Origin: Lachnospiraceae bacterium
GTDB lineage: Bacteria; Bacillota; Clostridia; Lachnospirales; Lachnospiraceae
Direction of reading: 5' to 3'
Length of the DNA stretch: 64,000 nucleotides
Assembly (NCBI GenBank): GCA_024682075.1
Contig: JAIKZQ010000045.1
Location: forward strand, 1 to 64,000
Of this stretch, positions 42,437 through 50,113 are shown piece by piece; position 1 is the first letter of the stretch, and each line of letters starts with the position of its first letter. A model generated the notes under the pieces. That model had not been told where the DNA came from and searched no databases. It worked only from the letters and a program-made list of their open reading frames with translations. The position numbers and the translations under genes were made by a program.

Positions 42437-44920
42437 TCATCGGGAATTGACTTTTCTTATGAGTGCCATCTCCATTATCTTGTCCAGAAGGTCTCCCTGA
42501 CTTCTTCCCGCTGCTTTTGCAGAGATCACCAGGTGTGAATCGGGATAGAGCTGGGGAAGTGAATCACACTCGAGACATACAAATGATTTCAGGTCGGGTG
42601 ATGCGATGAAATCCATCTTGGCGTATGCGTTCGTACCGAGCACGCAAGCCACATTTTCGGCTGCACGCTGAAGCTCTGCTGCGAGTTCTTCGGGAATCTC
42701 GGCGGGACATTTGTTTACCGTCTCGCCCTTCATTGACAGGCCCTTTTCCTTGTCGCTTGTCTCAAAAGGAAGTTTTTCGAGCACGGGAAGTGCTTTTCCT
42801 TCGACCGTGCATACGGCAAATTCGCGTCCGCTCCAATATGCCTCTATCATGATCTCGCTGTCCCAGCGGAATGCATTTGCAATAGCCTTGTGATATGCGT
42901 TTATGTCTGATGCGACGGATACTCCGACGCCTATGCCGCCGTTATTGGGCTTGACGATGACGGGATATTCGAATCCGAGTTCTTTGGGATCGGGTATTGT
43001 GTCTCCCTTCTTGATCGTATATCCGTCGGGAACGGGTACGCCGACGGTCTTCATGAGCTGCTTTGCCGCGATCTTGTTGGATGAGATCGCCGAAGAGAAG
43101 TAATCGCAGCCGGTGTAGTCAAGTCCGAGAAGATCGAAGGTTGCCTGAACCTTTCCGTTTTCTCCGTTTGCTCCGTGCAGTGCGATGAAGACCAGGTCCG
43201 ACTGCCTGCAGATCTGTATGACATTGGGGCCGAAGTAGCTTTCCGACTGGTCCGGCCTGCGCTTTTTTGTCGCCCACAGATCGGGGATCTCATCGGGAAT
43301 GTTCTTGGCTTCAAGGGAGTATTTTACGGGATTGTCAAATACATCGGGAAGGAGTTCTTCTTCGCTTCCGTATCCCATGAATGCATCGAGAAGTATGACA
43401 TTGTTGCCGCGGCTCCTGAGCACCTCTGCAACGGTTACGCCGGTCTTGAGTGAGAGGTTTCTTTCGTTGGAAAGACCGCCTGCTAAGACCACGATGTTGA
43501 GATTACCGGGAAGCACAAATTCGCGGAGATCGTCTTCCGACAGATCGATGTTTTTGAGTTCGATGTCTGAACCGTCCATATTGAGATCCAGAGTATCGAT
43601 CATCTGTCTTGTGAGAGTTGCGATCTGAAGAATGGATGCAACCTGCTCAGGCTTTAATTCCACATCATATTTTTTCTTGGCAATGCTCTGGACCTTTCTT
43701 ATGATGGGCTTGCTGACATGGCCAACAAGGAAGTCCGCGATCTCCAGGAGGGCACCGAGCTTTTTGGAGTTAAGGATCTCGTCGATCATGTCGATGATCT
43801 TGAGAATATCCTCCGAGTGGAAGGCAGTCATAATGCTGCGGAAAGCCTCGAGAAGATTCGGGTTTTTCTTGGAATAGAGAATGCTGTATGCAAGGAGATA
43901 TGCCACGTTATCCGAGTATTTCGGATCTCCGATCATGTCGCAAAGATAGTTGATGAATTCGGAGATGTCTCCTCCGTTTGAAAGTGCGAAGGCCTTCTCA
44001 ACAAGCATTCCCACGAGGTAATTGGTCTCGTTGCTTTCTTTTTCGCTGATGGCGGATCTGATCAAGCTGTTGACGAACTGATCGACTATCTGCATCTCGG
44101 GACGCTGTCCGTTCGGATTGACACGTATCTGATATTCGCCGTTCTCGCCGAAATCAAAGAATGTATTGGGGGCGTGCGACTCGGAGAAACCGGCCTTTCC
44201 GTAATCATATCCGATGTAATACGTCTTCGAACCGATGTCATTCATCAGGATGTTGACGTAATCAAAGTCGATGTTGTGGTTCTCTATGACGGACTGTCTT
44301 TTGATGATGTCGCGCTTGTACTGTTCGAAGAATTTGTCGGAGAAGCCCTGTCCGTCGAATGACACGCAGCGATCGGGAGTGTCGTTGAGGATCGTGATGT
44401 ACTTGGCCTTGTTTCCGCCCTTTGAGTGACCGGTCACAGTGACGAAATACTGATCGAGATCAAGGAAAGAGTATGCCTGCTTATACCATTCGAGTGCATT
44501 GATCTGCTGAAGAGAATCTATCTTGTTTGCACCTTCGAAATCATCGGTCCATTCTAATTCGGCAGTGCCGCGGAATGCAACGACAGCTTCACGTCTTCCT
44601 TTTTCGTCGGTGACGGATTCATCACTCAGAAGTACTATGGAAATGCCTCCTCCCGCACCGAAAGCGGTGTCCAGGTGGGTGTCGATTATCGTGGCGTTTG
44701 CGATGGACGGATTTTTCTTAAGTGCAAGAATGATGTTCTTGAAATCGAATCCGTTCATCTGTGTTGCGTAGACGTATTCCAGATCAATCGCATCCAGGTC
44801 TATCTTATCCAGATATTCTCCGACCTTCATTCCCTCGGCGTCCAGGATGGAGATGAGAGGAGACTTGTCCGGCATGTAGGTGAGATGTTCGATCAAAAGA
44901 AGTTCGTCAATTCTGTACAT
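42437..44920 (-). CDS. Lipase (Mbeg1/DUF2974-like) fused to D-Ala-D-Ala-ligase-like ATP-grasp
   Basis: This 827-aa protein fuses two enzymes. The N-terminal part (about 1-290) is a class-3-type lipase: VVAFRGT oxyanion strand, nucleophile elbow VTGHSKGGNKAKY, candidate acid in SFDGQGF, and His in SESHAPNTFF. A helical linker (about 290-470) follows. The C-terminal part (about 474-820) follows D-Ala-D-Ala ligase: VVLAGGLSNERNLSLKTG, FIALHGANGENGKVQATFDLLGLDYTG, YPVIVKPNNGGIGVGV. However the ligase MgE-x-N motif is changed to LECDSLPQL (Asn to Asp), and the substrate Arg (RVDF) is Lys (AKMDF). No signal peptide. It is the third gene of a minus operon with a cNMP-binding protein and a channel protein. 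Confidence 0.85.
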   Translation of the reverse strand: MYRIDELLLIEHLTYMPDKSPLISILDAEGMKVGEYLDKIDLDAIDLEYVYATQMNGFDFKNIILALKKNPSIANATIIDTHLDTAFGAGGGISIVLLSDESVTDEKGRREAVVAFRGTAELEWTDDFEGANKIDSLQQINALEWYKQAYSFLDLDQYFVTVTGHSKGGNKAKYITILNDTPDRCVSFDGQGFSDKFFEQYKRDIIKRQSVIENHNIDFDYVNILMNDIGSKTYYIGYDYGKAGFSESHAPNTFFDFGENGEYQIRVNPNGQRPEMQIVDQFVNSLIRSAISEKESNETNYLVGMLVEKAFALSNGGDISEFINYLCDMIGDPKYSDNVAYLLAYSILYSKKNPNLLEAFRSIMTAFHSEDILKIIDMIDEILNSKKLGALLEIADFLVGHVSKPIIRKVQSIAKKKYDVELKPEQVASILQIATLTRQMIDTLDLNMDGSDIELKNIDLSEDDLREFVLPGNLNIVVLAGGLSNERNLSLKTGVTVAEVLRSRGNNVILLDAFMGYGSEEELLPDVFDNPVKYSLEAKNIPDEIPDLWATKKRRPDQSESYFGPNVIQICRQSDLVFIALHGANGENGKVQATFDLLGLDYTGCDYFSSAISSNKIAAKQLMKTVGVPVPDGYTIKKGDTIPDPKELGFEYPVIVKPNNGGIGVGVSVASDINAYHKAIANAFRWDSEIMIEAYWSGREFAVCTVEGKALPVLEKLPFETSDKEKGLSMKGETVNKCPAEIPEELAAELQRAAENVACVLGTNAYAKMDFIASPDLKSFVCLECDSLPQLYPDSHLVISAKAAGRSQGDLLDKIMEMALIRKVNSR

Positions 44921-44936
44921 TTTGATTCTCCAATGC

Positions 44937-45419
44937 TTAGTTTGATTCTATTTCTTCTATGAGGGCCTGGTAGACCAGGTTGAGATTCTCGTTTTCCTTG
45001 CGGATGTTCCTGACAAGATTGACGCCGATGAATCTTAAAAGAGAGACACCTGCCGCAGGGTGTGAATCCGCAAAGGAATTGAAATCGGAACGTGATATGA
45101 CAAGCGATGTGCAATCGGTCTTAGCCTTTACTGTTGCCGAACGCTTATCACTGTCGATGAGAGCCATCTCACCGAACACGCATCCCATTGAGCTGTCGAG
45201 GCTCGCACAGACGAATCTGTCACCGAAGACAGTGGTCTTGATGATGTCCACGGAACCTTCTATGAGGAAATACATGTCGGAGCCGGTCTCACCTTCGGTG
45301 ATAATGTCGGAACCTGCTGTCGAAGTCAGGGGATTGAGCAGCTCCGCAAAACTTTTCAGATCTTCTTCTGAGAGTTTCTCAAAAAGAGGGAATTTCTTTA
45401 ATCTCTCGATGTAGTCCAT
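44937..45419 (-). CDS. Single-domain cyclic-nucleotide-binding protein
   Basis: This 160-aa protein is a lone cNMP-binding beta-barrel (Crp/CAP_ED). The helix FPLFEKLSEEDLKSFAELL, GETGSDMYFLIEGSVDI, and an intact phosphate-binding cassette (FGEMALIDSDKRSATVKA, with the Glu and Arg that contact cAMP or cGMP) are present. No helix-turn-helix follows; the C-terminus is a helix that ends at residue 160. It is thus a sensor subunit, not a transcription factor. Its start overlaps the stop of the channel gene (ATGA) and its end lies 16 bases before the lipase-ligase gene. It may gate the channel or the fused enzyme. Confidence 0.9.
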   Translation of the reverse strand: MDYIERLKKFPLFEKLSEEDLKSFAELLNPLTSTAGSDIITEGETGSDMYFLIEGSVDIIKTTVFGDRFVCASLDSSMGCVFGEMALIDSDKRSATVKAKTDCTSLVISRSDFNSFADSHPAAGVSLLRFIGVNLVRNIRKENENLNLVYQALIEEIESN

Positions 45420-46603
45420 CAGCGCTCCTCCCCGAGAATGATCGCTCCCGCATTTACCGGAATGACATAATCGTCACCCGGATTGAGGCGCGGTTCGTTA
45501 GTTTCCATATCTTTTACGGTCCTCAGCTTCTGGATTATCTCACCGTAGTTGGTGGATTTCTGTGCCTCGGACAGGATGCTGTGCTTGATCTCTTTCTCAA
45601 CACCCATGTTTTCGAGCATTCCGAGCAGAAGAATGTTCTTCTCTGTTTTGTACCAGTCGAAAAGCTCGCAGTATTTTCTTCCGACCCATTCTTCGGGAAC
45701 GGGCTCTAACTGGACCGATATTCCGTCGCCGTTGTCGAGGAACGAACTCATGACCTTGCTCATTCCGCTGTAATTGGTCGAGGTGGTGAGGATGTATCTG
45801 GTATATTCGTCGGTATATATGACCTCGGCGCATCCCTGTGCCTCGAGATAGTTACGGTATCTCTCGGTCCTGACCTGCGCACATATGTGGCACTTGGAAT
45901 TGAGGTTTCTGACCAGAAGGGCTGTCACGAATACTCTTGAGTCAATGAGCTCTTCGTCGAGGCCTTCTCCGTTCTCACCTATGATCAGTACCTTGGCAGC
46001 TTTCGCAACGTTGGCATTCTTGAGAGTCTGCTCTTCCGTGAAGTCACCTTTCAGGATGATCAGTCCTTTCAGGCGGTCATCATCTCTGAGAGTCTGAAGC
46101 TTTACATCCTCCTCGGCGGTTATGAGGATTATGTCAGAGACCGAAAGGTTTCTGTTCTTGCGGAGTATCCCGGTGATCAGGGATTTTATGTCATTTTTGT
46201 ATCCGCAGATGATTATGTGCTCTTTCATGTTCTGCATTTTCTTGATCCCTCTTTCAGCATTCAGCTTTCTCGCCACAAGTGCGGATGAAATGTAACCGGT
46301 GATGGTGGACAGCGCCACGACTCCCAGGGAAAGGACGATAAGTCCCAGTATCCTGCCTCCCGGAGTGTCGGTGAATTCGTAATCGTTACCCGCAAGAGCC
46401 AGAAGGTTGTAGATTATCACGTCAAAGAAACTCAGCCCGTTCTCTCTTGCGTCCGAGTAGATGTAGCAGGCGTAACAAACGACCAGGACGAGGATAAGGA
46501 TGAGCAGGATGGTCCCCGCATGTGAATCGCGGATCACCTGTATTAAGCTCTTACGGCCTTCTTCGGTCTTTCTTTTATTGTCATTTGAGATATTTTTGCC
46601 CAT
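45419..46603 (-). CDS. Ion-channel-like protein with RCK/TrkA-N domain (CASTOR/POLLUX-like)
   Basis: This 394-aa protein has two membrane spans (about 28-50 and 84-108) flanking a pore-loop-like region (about 58-80). A Rossmann RCK domain follows (about 125-270; HIIICGYKNDIKSLI, LITAEEDVKLQ, LKGDFTEEQTLKNANVAKA). A C-terminal region (about 290-394) follows. The pore sequence LLALAGNDYEFTDTPGG lies where potassium channels have TVGYGD, so the filter is not the standard one, as in CASTOR/POLLUX-type proteins. No Shine-Dalgarno is seen before ATG 46603; TAAAAT lies just upstream. It heads the three-gene operon. Confidence 0.82.
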   Translation of the reverse strand: MGKNISNDNKRKTEEGRKSLIQVIRDSHAGTILLILILVLVVCYACYIYSDARENGLSFFDVIIYNLLALAGNDYEFTDTPGGRILGLIVLSLGVVALSTITGYISSALVARKLNAERGIKKMQNMKEHIIICGYKNDIKSLITGILRKNRNLSVSDIILITAEEDVKLQTLRDDDRLKGLIILKGDFTEEQTLKNANVAKAAKVLIIGENGEGLDEELIDSRVFVTALLVRNLNSKCHICAQVRTERYRNYLEAQGCAEVIYTDEYTRYILTTSTNYSGMSKVMSSFLDNGDGISVQLEPVPEEWVGRKYCELFDWYKTEKNILLLGMLENMGVEKEIKHSILSEAQKSTNYGEIIQKLRTVKDMETNEPRLNPGDDYVIPVNAGAIILGEER

Positions 46604-46904
46604 ACATTTGTAATTTTACTTTATTTTGTAGCTTTTTTCCATATTTTTAAGGCTTAACATGCACGTAAATGTTGTGAAAATGCCTGTTACGAAAGAAAGA
46701 CATGTTCATTCGGCTTCCACATGCCGGTGGGCATAAAAAATTATGGAAACGGAAAAAATCACCGGTTTACCCGCATATAGGATTCGGGGTTTTGAGGAAA
46801 CTGTGAAACCCGGTGGCTTTTTCCTTCCTTAAGATGCTTTGGAAAATATGCTAAAATACGAATGTTGTGAGCTTTTAAACGTTTTTACGGAGTTGAGGAG
46901 AATA
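46604..46904. other. 301-bp non-coding stretch upstream of the channel operon
   Basis: AT-rich, no coding frame. Small hairpins are present: TGCC/GGCA near 46722-46733 and a longer imperfect pairing of CACCGG...TTTAC (about 46771) with GTGAAACCCGGTG (about 46803). None matches a riboswitch core known to me. A weak promoter (TTAAGA...TAAAAT near 46830-46857) leads to the small ORF at 46905. Confidence 0.4.
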
Positions 46905-46991
46905 ATGGGGAAGTTAATTGCAAAGCTGATTGCCATCGGAACCGGCAATGATTATCTTCTCAGTGCTGAGGTTCATGCAATTGATGACTGA
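46905..46991 (+). CDS. Possible 28-residue peptide
   Basis: A short reading frame (MGKLIAKLIAIGTGNDYLLS...) has a good Shine-Dalgarno (GAGGAG, 5 bases before ATG) and a weak promoter in front. It is amphipathic near the N-terminus and acidic at the end. With only 28 codons there is no way to be sure it is translated. It precedes the nucleoside-hydrolase remnant and may itself be debris. Confidence 0.25.
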   Translation: MGKLIAKLIAIGTGNDYLLSAEVHAIDD

Positions 46992-47012
46992 TGCTGCCGT
47001 GGCTGATAAGAT

Positions 47013-47042
47013 TTGTGTTTTCTGCTCTGAAAAAGATATAAT
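47013..47042 (+). promoter_or_regulatory. Promoter left in front of the nucleoside hydrolase remnant
   Basis: TTGTGT (47013-47018), 18-bp spacer, perfect TATAAT (47037-47042), followed by a GGGGGAG Shine-Dalgarno before ATG 47067. Confidence 0.5.
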
Positions 47043-47066
47043 ATACATTGTGACAGGGGGAGAAAA

Positions 47067-47351
47067 ATGTCTGAGATACATAAGATCATAATTGATACGG
47101 ATACAGCCGGTGACGATGCCGTGGCAATGGCGTGCATAGCCTGACCTGATTTTGTGGAGGAGACAACTTTATGCTATGGAAGCTGTATCACCGAGCCGGG
47201 AGAGACCTGCGGAATGGTTTTCTTCTACCGGGATGGCTTCACCTACGATTCCATGCCTGAGATCGGTCAGTGCAATGTTTCCGTTGTCAGTAAAGCCAGA
47301 AAATCCGAATTTGTGAATCGTCTTAATGCGGTGTTCACGGAAGAGTCATGA
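47067..47351 (+). pseudogene. Nucleoside hydrolase remnant
   Basis: The 5' end encodes MSEIHKIIIDTDTAGDDAVAMA, which is the calcium/ribose-binding DTDxGxDDAxA start of inosine-uridine nucleoside hydrolases, then hits TGA at 47142. In the same frame the sequence continues to a stop at 47351 (PDFVEETTLCYG...SEFVNRLNAVFTEES), resembling the family's C-terminal end. Roughly 220 central residues are missing, so the gene was broken by an internal deletion. Promoter and Shine-Dalgarno survive. It abuts a convergent ribokinase gene, which would have used ribose released by such an enzyme. Confidence 0.7.
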
Positions 47352-48227
47352 TCTGTTTTCAACTTCTGCCCGGGTGGGGATTCCTGCCTGGGCACCTTCT
47401 TTTTCTGTTGAAATACCGGCAGCGGTATTGGAAAATACAAGTGCGTCCCGGTAGCTCATGCCTGCAGAGAGTGCATAGGCGAAGGCGCCGTTCATGGTAT
47501 CTCCCGCACCGGTAGTGTCAACAACATTCGCTTTGATCGCCGGTATCTGTATATATCCGCCATCATATCCGGCAATACCTTTAGAGCCCAGCGTCACTAT
47601 CATTTTTCCGTTATATTCTCTGATCAGATCACGAATATCGGTGGTATCGTCGCCAAGCACGATGCGGGCTTCGTGTTCATTGGGAGTAAAGAAGCTTACT
47701 TTTTGGGTGATGTTCTTATCCGCACGACGAGCAGGAGCAGGATTATAGATTATGGTCTTGTTCTCCGCATTCAGCCGGTTTATCACATAAGTGATCGTCT
47801 CTTCGGGGATTTCATTCTGCAGCAGAATGATATCTGATCTGACTATCTCATTCCAGTTAGCATCAATATACTCTTCCGAAACCGAAGCATTTGCACCGGG
47901 TATAACGGTTATGGCATTGTCATTCTCGGCTACTACTATCATTGCAAGACCGCTGGATTCGCCCGAAATCATGCGTATGAAATCCGTATTGATGCCGTTG
48001 TTCTTAAGATTGTCGATAAGTGCCGGGCCAAAGGCATCGTCTCCTACACAGCCGAACATGGTAACATCACCGCCAAGGCGGGATGCCGCTACTGCCTGAT
48101 TGGCACCTTTGCCTCCGGGGATATATCTGAGAGACTTTGCGCTGATCGTCTCTCCGGGACGCGGGATTTTATCCGACACGGCTGTCATATCCATATTTAT
48201 GCTGCCTATTACCGCTATCTTCTTCAT
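47346..48227 (-). CDS. rbsK: Ribokinase
   Basis: This 293-aa PfkB-family sugar kinase phosphorylates ribose at O5. The N-terminal GSINMDMTAVSDKIPRPGET, the GGKGANQAVAASRLG block and the C-terminal PfkB signature DTTGAGDTMNGAFAYAL with the catalytic Asp are all present. These match ribokinase more closely than fructokinase. The start is ATG 48227, with GGAGG 8-9 bases upstream. It is a single gene, convergent with the broken nucleoside hydrolase; there is no rbs transporter in the window. Confidence 0.92.
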   Translation of the reverse strand: MKKIAVIGSINMDMTAVSDKIPRPGETISAKSLRYIPGGKGANQAVAASRLGGDVTMFGCVGDDAFGPALIDNLKNNGINTDFIRMISGESSGLAMIVVAENDNAITVIPGANASVSEEYIDANWNEIVRSDIILLQNEIPEETITYVINRLNAENKTIIYNPAPARRADKNITQKVSFFTPNEHEARIVLGDDTTDIRDLIREYNGKMIVTLGSKGIAGYDGGYIQIPAIKANVVDTTGAGDTMNGAFAYALSAGMSYRDALVFSNTAAGISTEKEGAQAGIPTRAEVENRS

Positions 48228-48430
48228 AAGATATACCTCCATATACAGTTATGCATTAGCCTCTGAAAAATAGTTCCACAGAATGTGGATGAAGGGGCGC
48301 ATACCGTCCTGTGGATGGCAGGATTGCGCCGGCCGAAGCGGAGCGGAGATACGAACCTGGATTTGGGGAACGCATCTGCGTTCCAAATATATGTCCCCCA
48401 TGAATTATCCTGGGGGAATAATTTTCACAA
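48228..48430. other. Hairpin-rich spacer between ribokinase and tRNA-Leu
   Basis: Four inverted repeats lie within 142 bases: TCCACA/TGTGGA (48275-48289), a compound stem GGCGCA/TGCGCC with inner TCCTG/CAGGA (48296-48330), ATTTGG..AACGCA/TGCGTTCCAAAT (48361-48388) and CCCCCA/TGGGGG (48395-48416). There is no coding frame. It would lie in the 3' trailer of the tRNA transcript. Confidence 0.6.
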
Positions 48431-48510
48431 TGCGGATGAAGGGACTCGAACCCACACGCCGAAGCACAAGAACCTAAATCTTGCATGTCTACCAATTCCA
48501 TCACATCCGC
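48431..48510 (-). tRNA. tRNA-Leu (anticodon UAG)
   Basis: On the minus strand the acceptor stem GCGGATG (48510-48504) pairs with CATCCGC (48438-48432), with discriminator A at 48431. The anticodon stem CAAGA/TCTTG encloses TTTAGGT, anticodon TAG. A short variable arm (GCTTCGGC) follows, then GTGGG-TTCGAGT-CCCTT. CCA is not encoded. The T-stem has one T-T mismatch and one G-T pair, so it is slightly weaker than normal. Confidence 0.88.
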
Positions 48511-48577
48511 GTATTTACCTATATATGCGGATACGAAACTATCCGCGGAAACCATTGTATTATAAAATATTATATGC

Positions 48578-48608
48578 TACTTGTACATCCCAAAATGTAA
48601 CTTGTGCA
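48578..48608 (+). promoter_or_regulatory. Direct repeats, candidate LytTR operator
   Basis: ACTTGTACA (48579-48587) and ACTTGTGCA (48600-48608) are direct repeats with starts 21 bp apart (9 + 12 bp). LytTR proteins bind paired 9-bp repeats with this spacing. The site lies 71 bases upstream of an operon whose second gene encodes a LytTR protein, so self-regulation is likely. The repeat sequence only partly follows the published LytTR consensus. Confidence 0.5.
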
Positions 48609-48679
48609 GATCCGGACGCATGAGTTTTCTTTTCCTGTTAAGGTAACTTCATCAGGAAAAACACAGGAGGATTTACAAA

Positions 48680-49630
48680 ATGAAAAAGAAACTCGTAAAG
48701 GTACTTATCATCATTCTTGCGGTCATCGCAGCTCTTTCTCTGATAGGATCTGTACTGATGGGAGGGTATGTCGCTGACAGGATACTACATCAGAACGAAG
48801 GAAAAGATACTCATGATAACAGCATTAAGCAGCTGGAAGTCTGGGGATATGATCTGGAGGGGTTCATTGCTGAAAACGAAGGCCGTGACATAAGTGCCGT
48901 TGCAGAGGACGGCAATGTTGTTCCGGGAAATTATTATGAAAACGGCAGTGACAGATGTGTGATCCTTGTTCACGGTGCAGGCGGGGACAGATACTGCATG
49001 GCACCTCTTGTCGAAAAGTTTCTCGGGCTCGGATATGATGTCATCGCCATCGATCAGAGAGGAAGCGGAGTCAATCCCGATGACAGAGTGACATTCGGGA
49101 TCAATGAATCTCTGGATGTAAAGGCAATGGTAAAGCTTGCAAGAGTGGAACTCGGATATGATAAAGTCATCGTGCACGGCCAGTCGATGGGCGGACAGAC
49201 GGTTGCAATCTATGCGGCAAATGTCACTCCCGGAACCGCGGAAGCTGCAGATGCGGTCATTCTCGACAGCCCCGTTCCCGGAATGGAGCTTGTTCTTAAG
49301 GAGATGTTCGGAGACGGTGATGTGGATTCATTTATGGCAAGATACCTTACCGGTACATCAAAGCTCTATATGAGACTTGCATACGGGATCGATTATGACG
49401 ACGGTGATACCATCGCACTTGCAGCAAACATTGAAATCCCCACACTCGTGATAGTATCCGACAGGGATCAGGTATGTCTCCCCGAACAGGTCGAGCAGAT
49501 TTATGATAATATATCAGGTGTTGATAAAGAGATCGCTCATTTTGACAGTGCACACATCGAGGGTGTGATCGACTATCCCGAAGAATATATGAATACTGTC
49601 GAAAACTTCCTGAGCGGAGCGTTGAACTGA
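48680..49630 (+). CDS. Membrane-anchored alpha/beta-hydrolase
   Basis: This 316-aa protein has an N-terminal membrane anchor (about 6-30) and an outside-facing alpha/beta-hydrolase domain. Oxyanion and nucleophile motifs are VILVHGAGGDRYCM and VHGQSMGGQTVAIY; candidate Asp is in IVSDRDQVC and His in DSAHIEGV. The catalytic triad looks complete. It probably hydrolyses an ester or peptide at the cell surface. A strong GGAGG precedes the ATG. It is the first gene of the LytTR/DUF3021 operon, 9 bases before the regulator. Confidence 0.88.
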   Translation: MKKKLVKVLIIILAVIAALSLIGSVLMGGYVADRILHQNEGKDTHDNSIKQLEVWGYDLEGFIAENEGRDISAVAEDGNVVPGNYYENGSDRCVILVHGAGGDRYCMAPLVEKFLGLGYDVIAIDQRGSGVNPDDRVTFGINESLDVKAMVKLARVELGYDKVIVHGQSMGGQTVAIYAANVTPGTAEAADAVILDSPVPGMELVLKEMFGDGDVDSFMARYLTGTSKLYMRLAYGIDYDDGDTIALAANIEIPTLVIVSDRDQVCLPEQVEQIYDNISGVDKEIAHFDSAHIEGVIDYPEEYMNTVENFLSGALN

Positions 49631-49639
49631 GAGCAGGAA

Positions 49640-50113
49640 ATGAAACTTAACCTTTACGAAGATAAAAACATGACGGATGAGCACGTGGACGTATATTACT
49701 CCAATATGCGTCCCGTGATCTCACAGCTGATAGATACCGTGAATTCCGAACGCACGACCCTCAGCGGCCGACCGGCTGACGAGGATCTTGATGACGGTGA
49801 CGAGATCATGCTGGATCCCGGAGAGATATACTATCTGGATCATATTGACCGCAAGCTTTACGCCTATACCGCGGACGGGGTATACCGGATCATGAACACG
49901 CTTGCATCATGTGAGGAGCTGCTGTGGAATTACGGATTTGTAAGAGTATCGAAATCAAATCTCATTAATATCTTTAAGATCAGACAGCTGAAACCCGATG
50001 TAAATATGAAGGTATATGCTTCGTTTGATAACGGCGAGAGAATCTGCATTAACAGAAGCTATAAGAAAAGTTTTAACGACTATCTCCTGAAGATGAGGAG
50101 GATCAGCAAATGA
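49640..50113 (+). CDS. LytTR-family DNA-binding regulator
   Basis: This 157-aa stand-alone LytTR transcription factor has no receiver. The DNA-binding domain is at about 60-155 (IYYLDHIDRKLYAYTADGVYRI, LLWNYGFVRVSKSNLINIFKI, NGERICINRSYKKSFNDYL). The N-terminal 55 residues are short and divergent. It overlaps the next gene, a DUF3021 membrane protein, by 4 bases. Such LytTR/membrane-inhibitor pairs (LRS systems) are usually self-regulating: the membrane protein restrains the regulator. Confidence 0.9.
   Translation: MKLNLYEDKNMTDEHVDVYYSNMRPVISQLIDTVNSERTTLSGRPADEDLDDGDEIMLDPGEIYYLDHIDRKLYAYTADGVYRIMNTLASCEELLWNYGFVRVSKSNLINIFKIRQLKPDVNMKVYASFDNGERICINRSYKKSFNDYLLKMRRISK

Noticed and set aside
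47142..47144. In-frame TGA as a selenocysteine codon joining the two nucleoside-hydrolase parts
   Set aside because: The central two thirds of the enzyme are missing, no SECIS-like hairpin follows the TGA, and the family has no selenocysteine members that I know of. Deletion is simpler.
48256..48555. A 99-codon minus-strand reading frame across the tRNA region
   Set aside because: It translates the tRNA-Leu gene itself (the MELVDMQDLGS-type string is a known false product of tRNA genes) and has no ribosome site.
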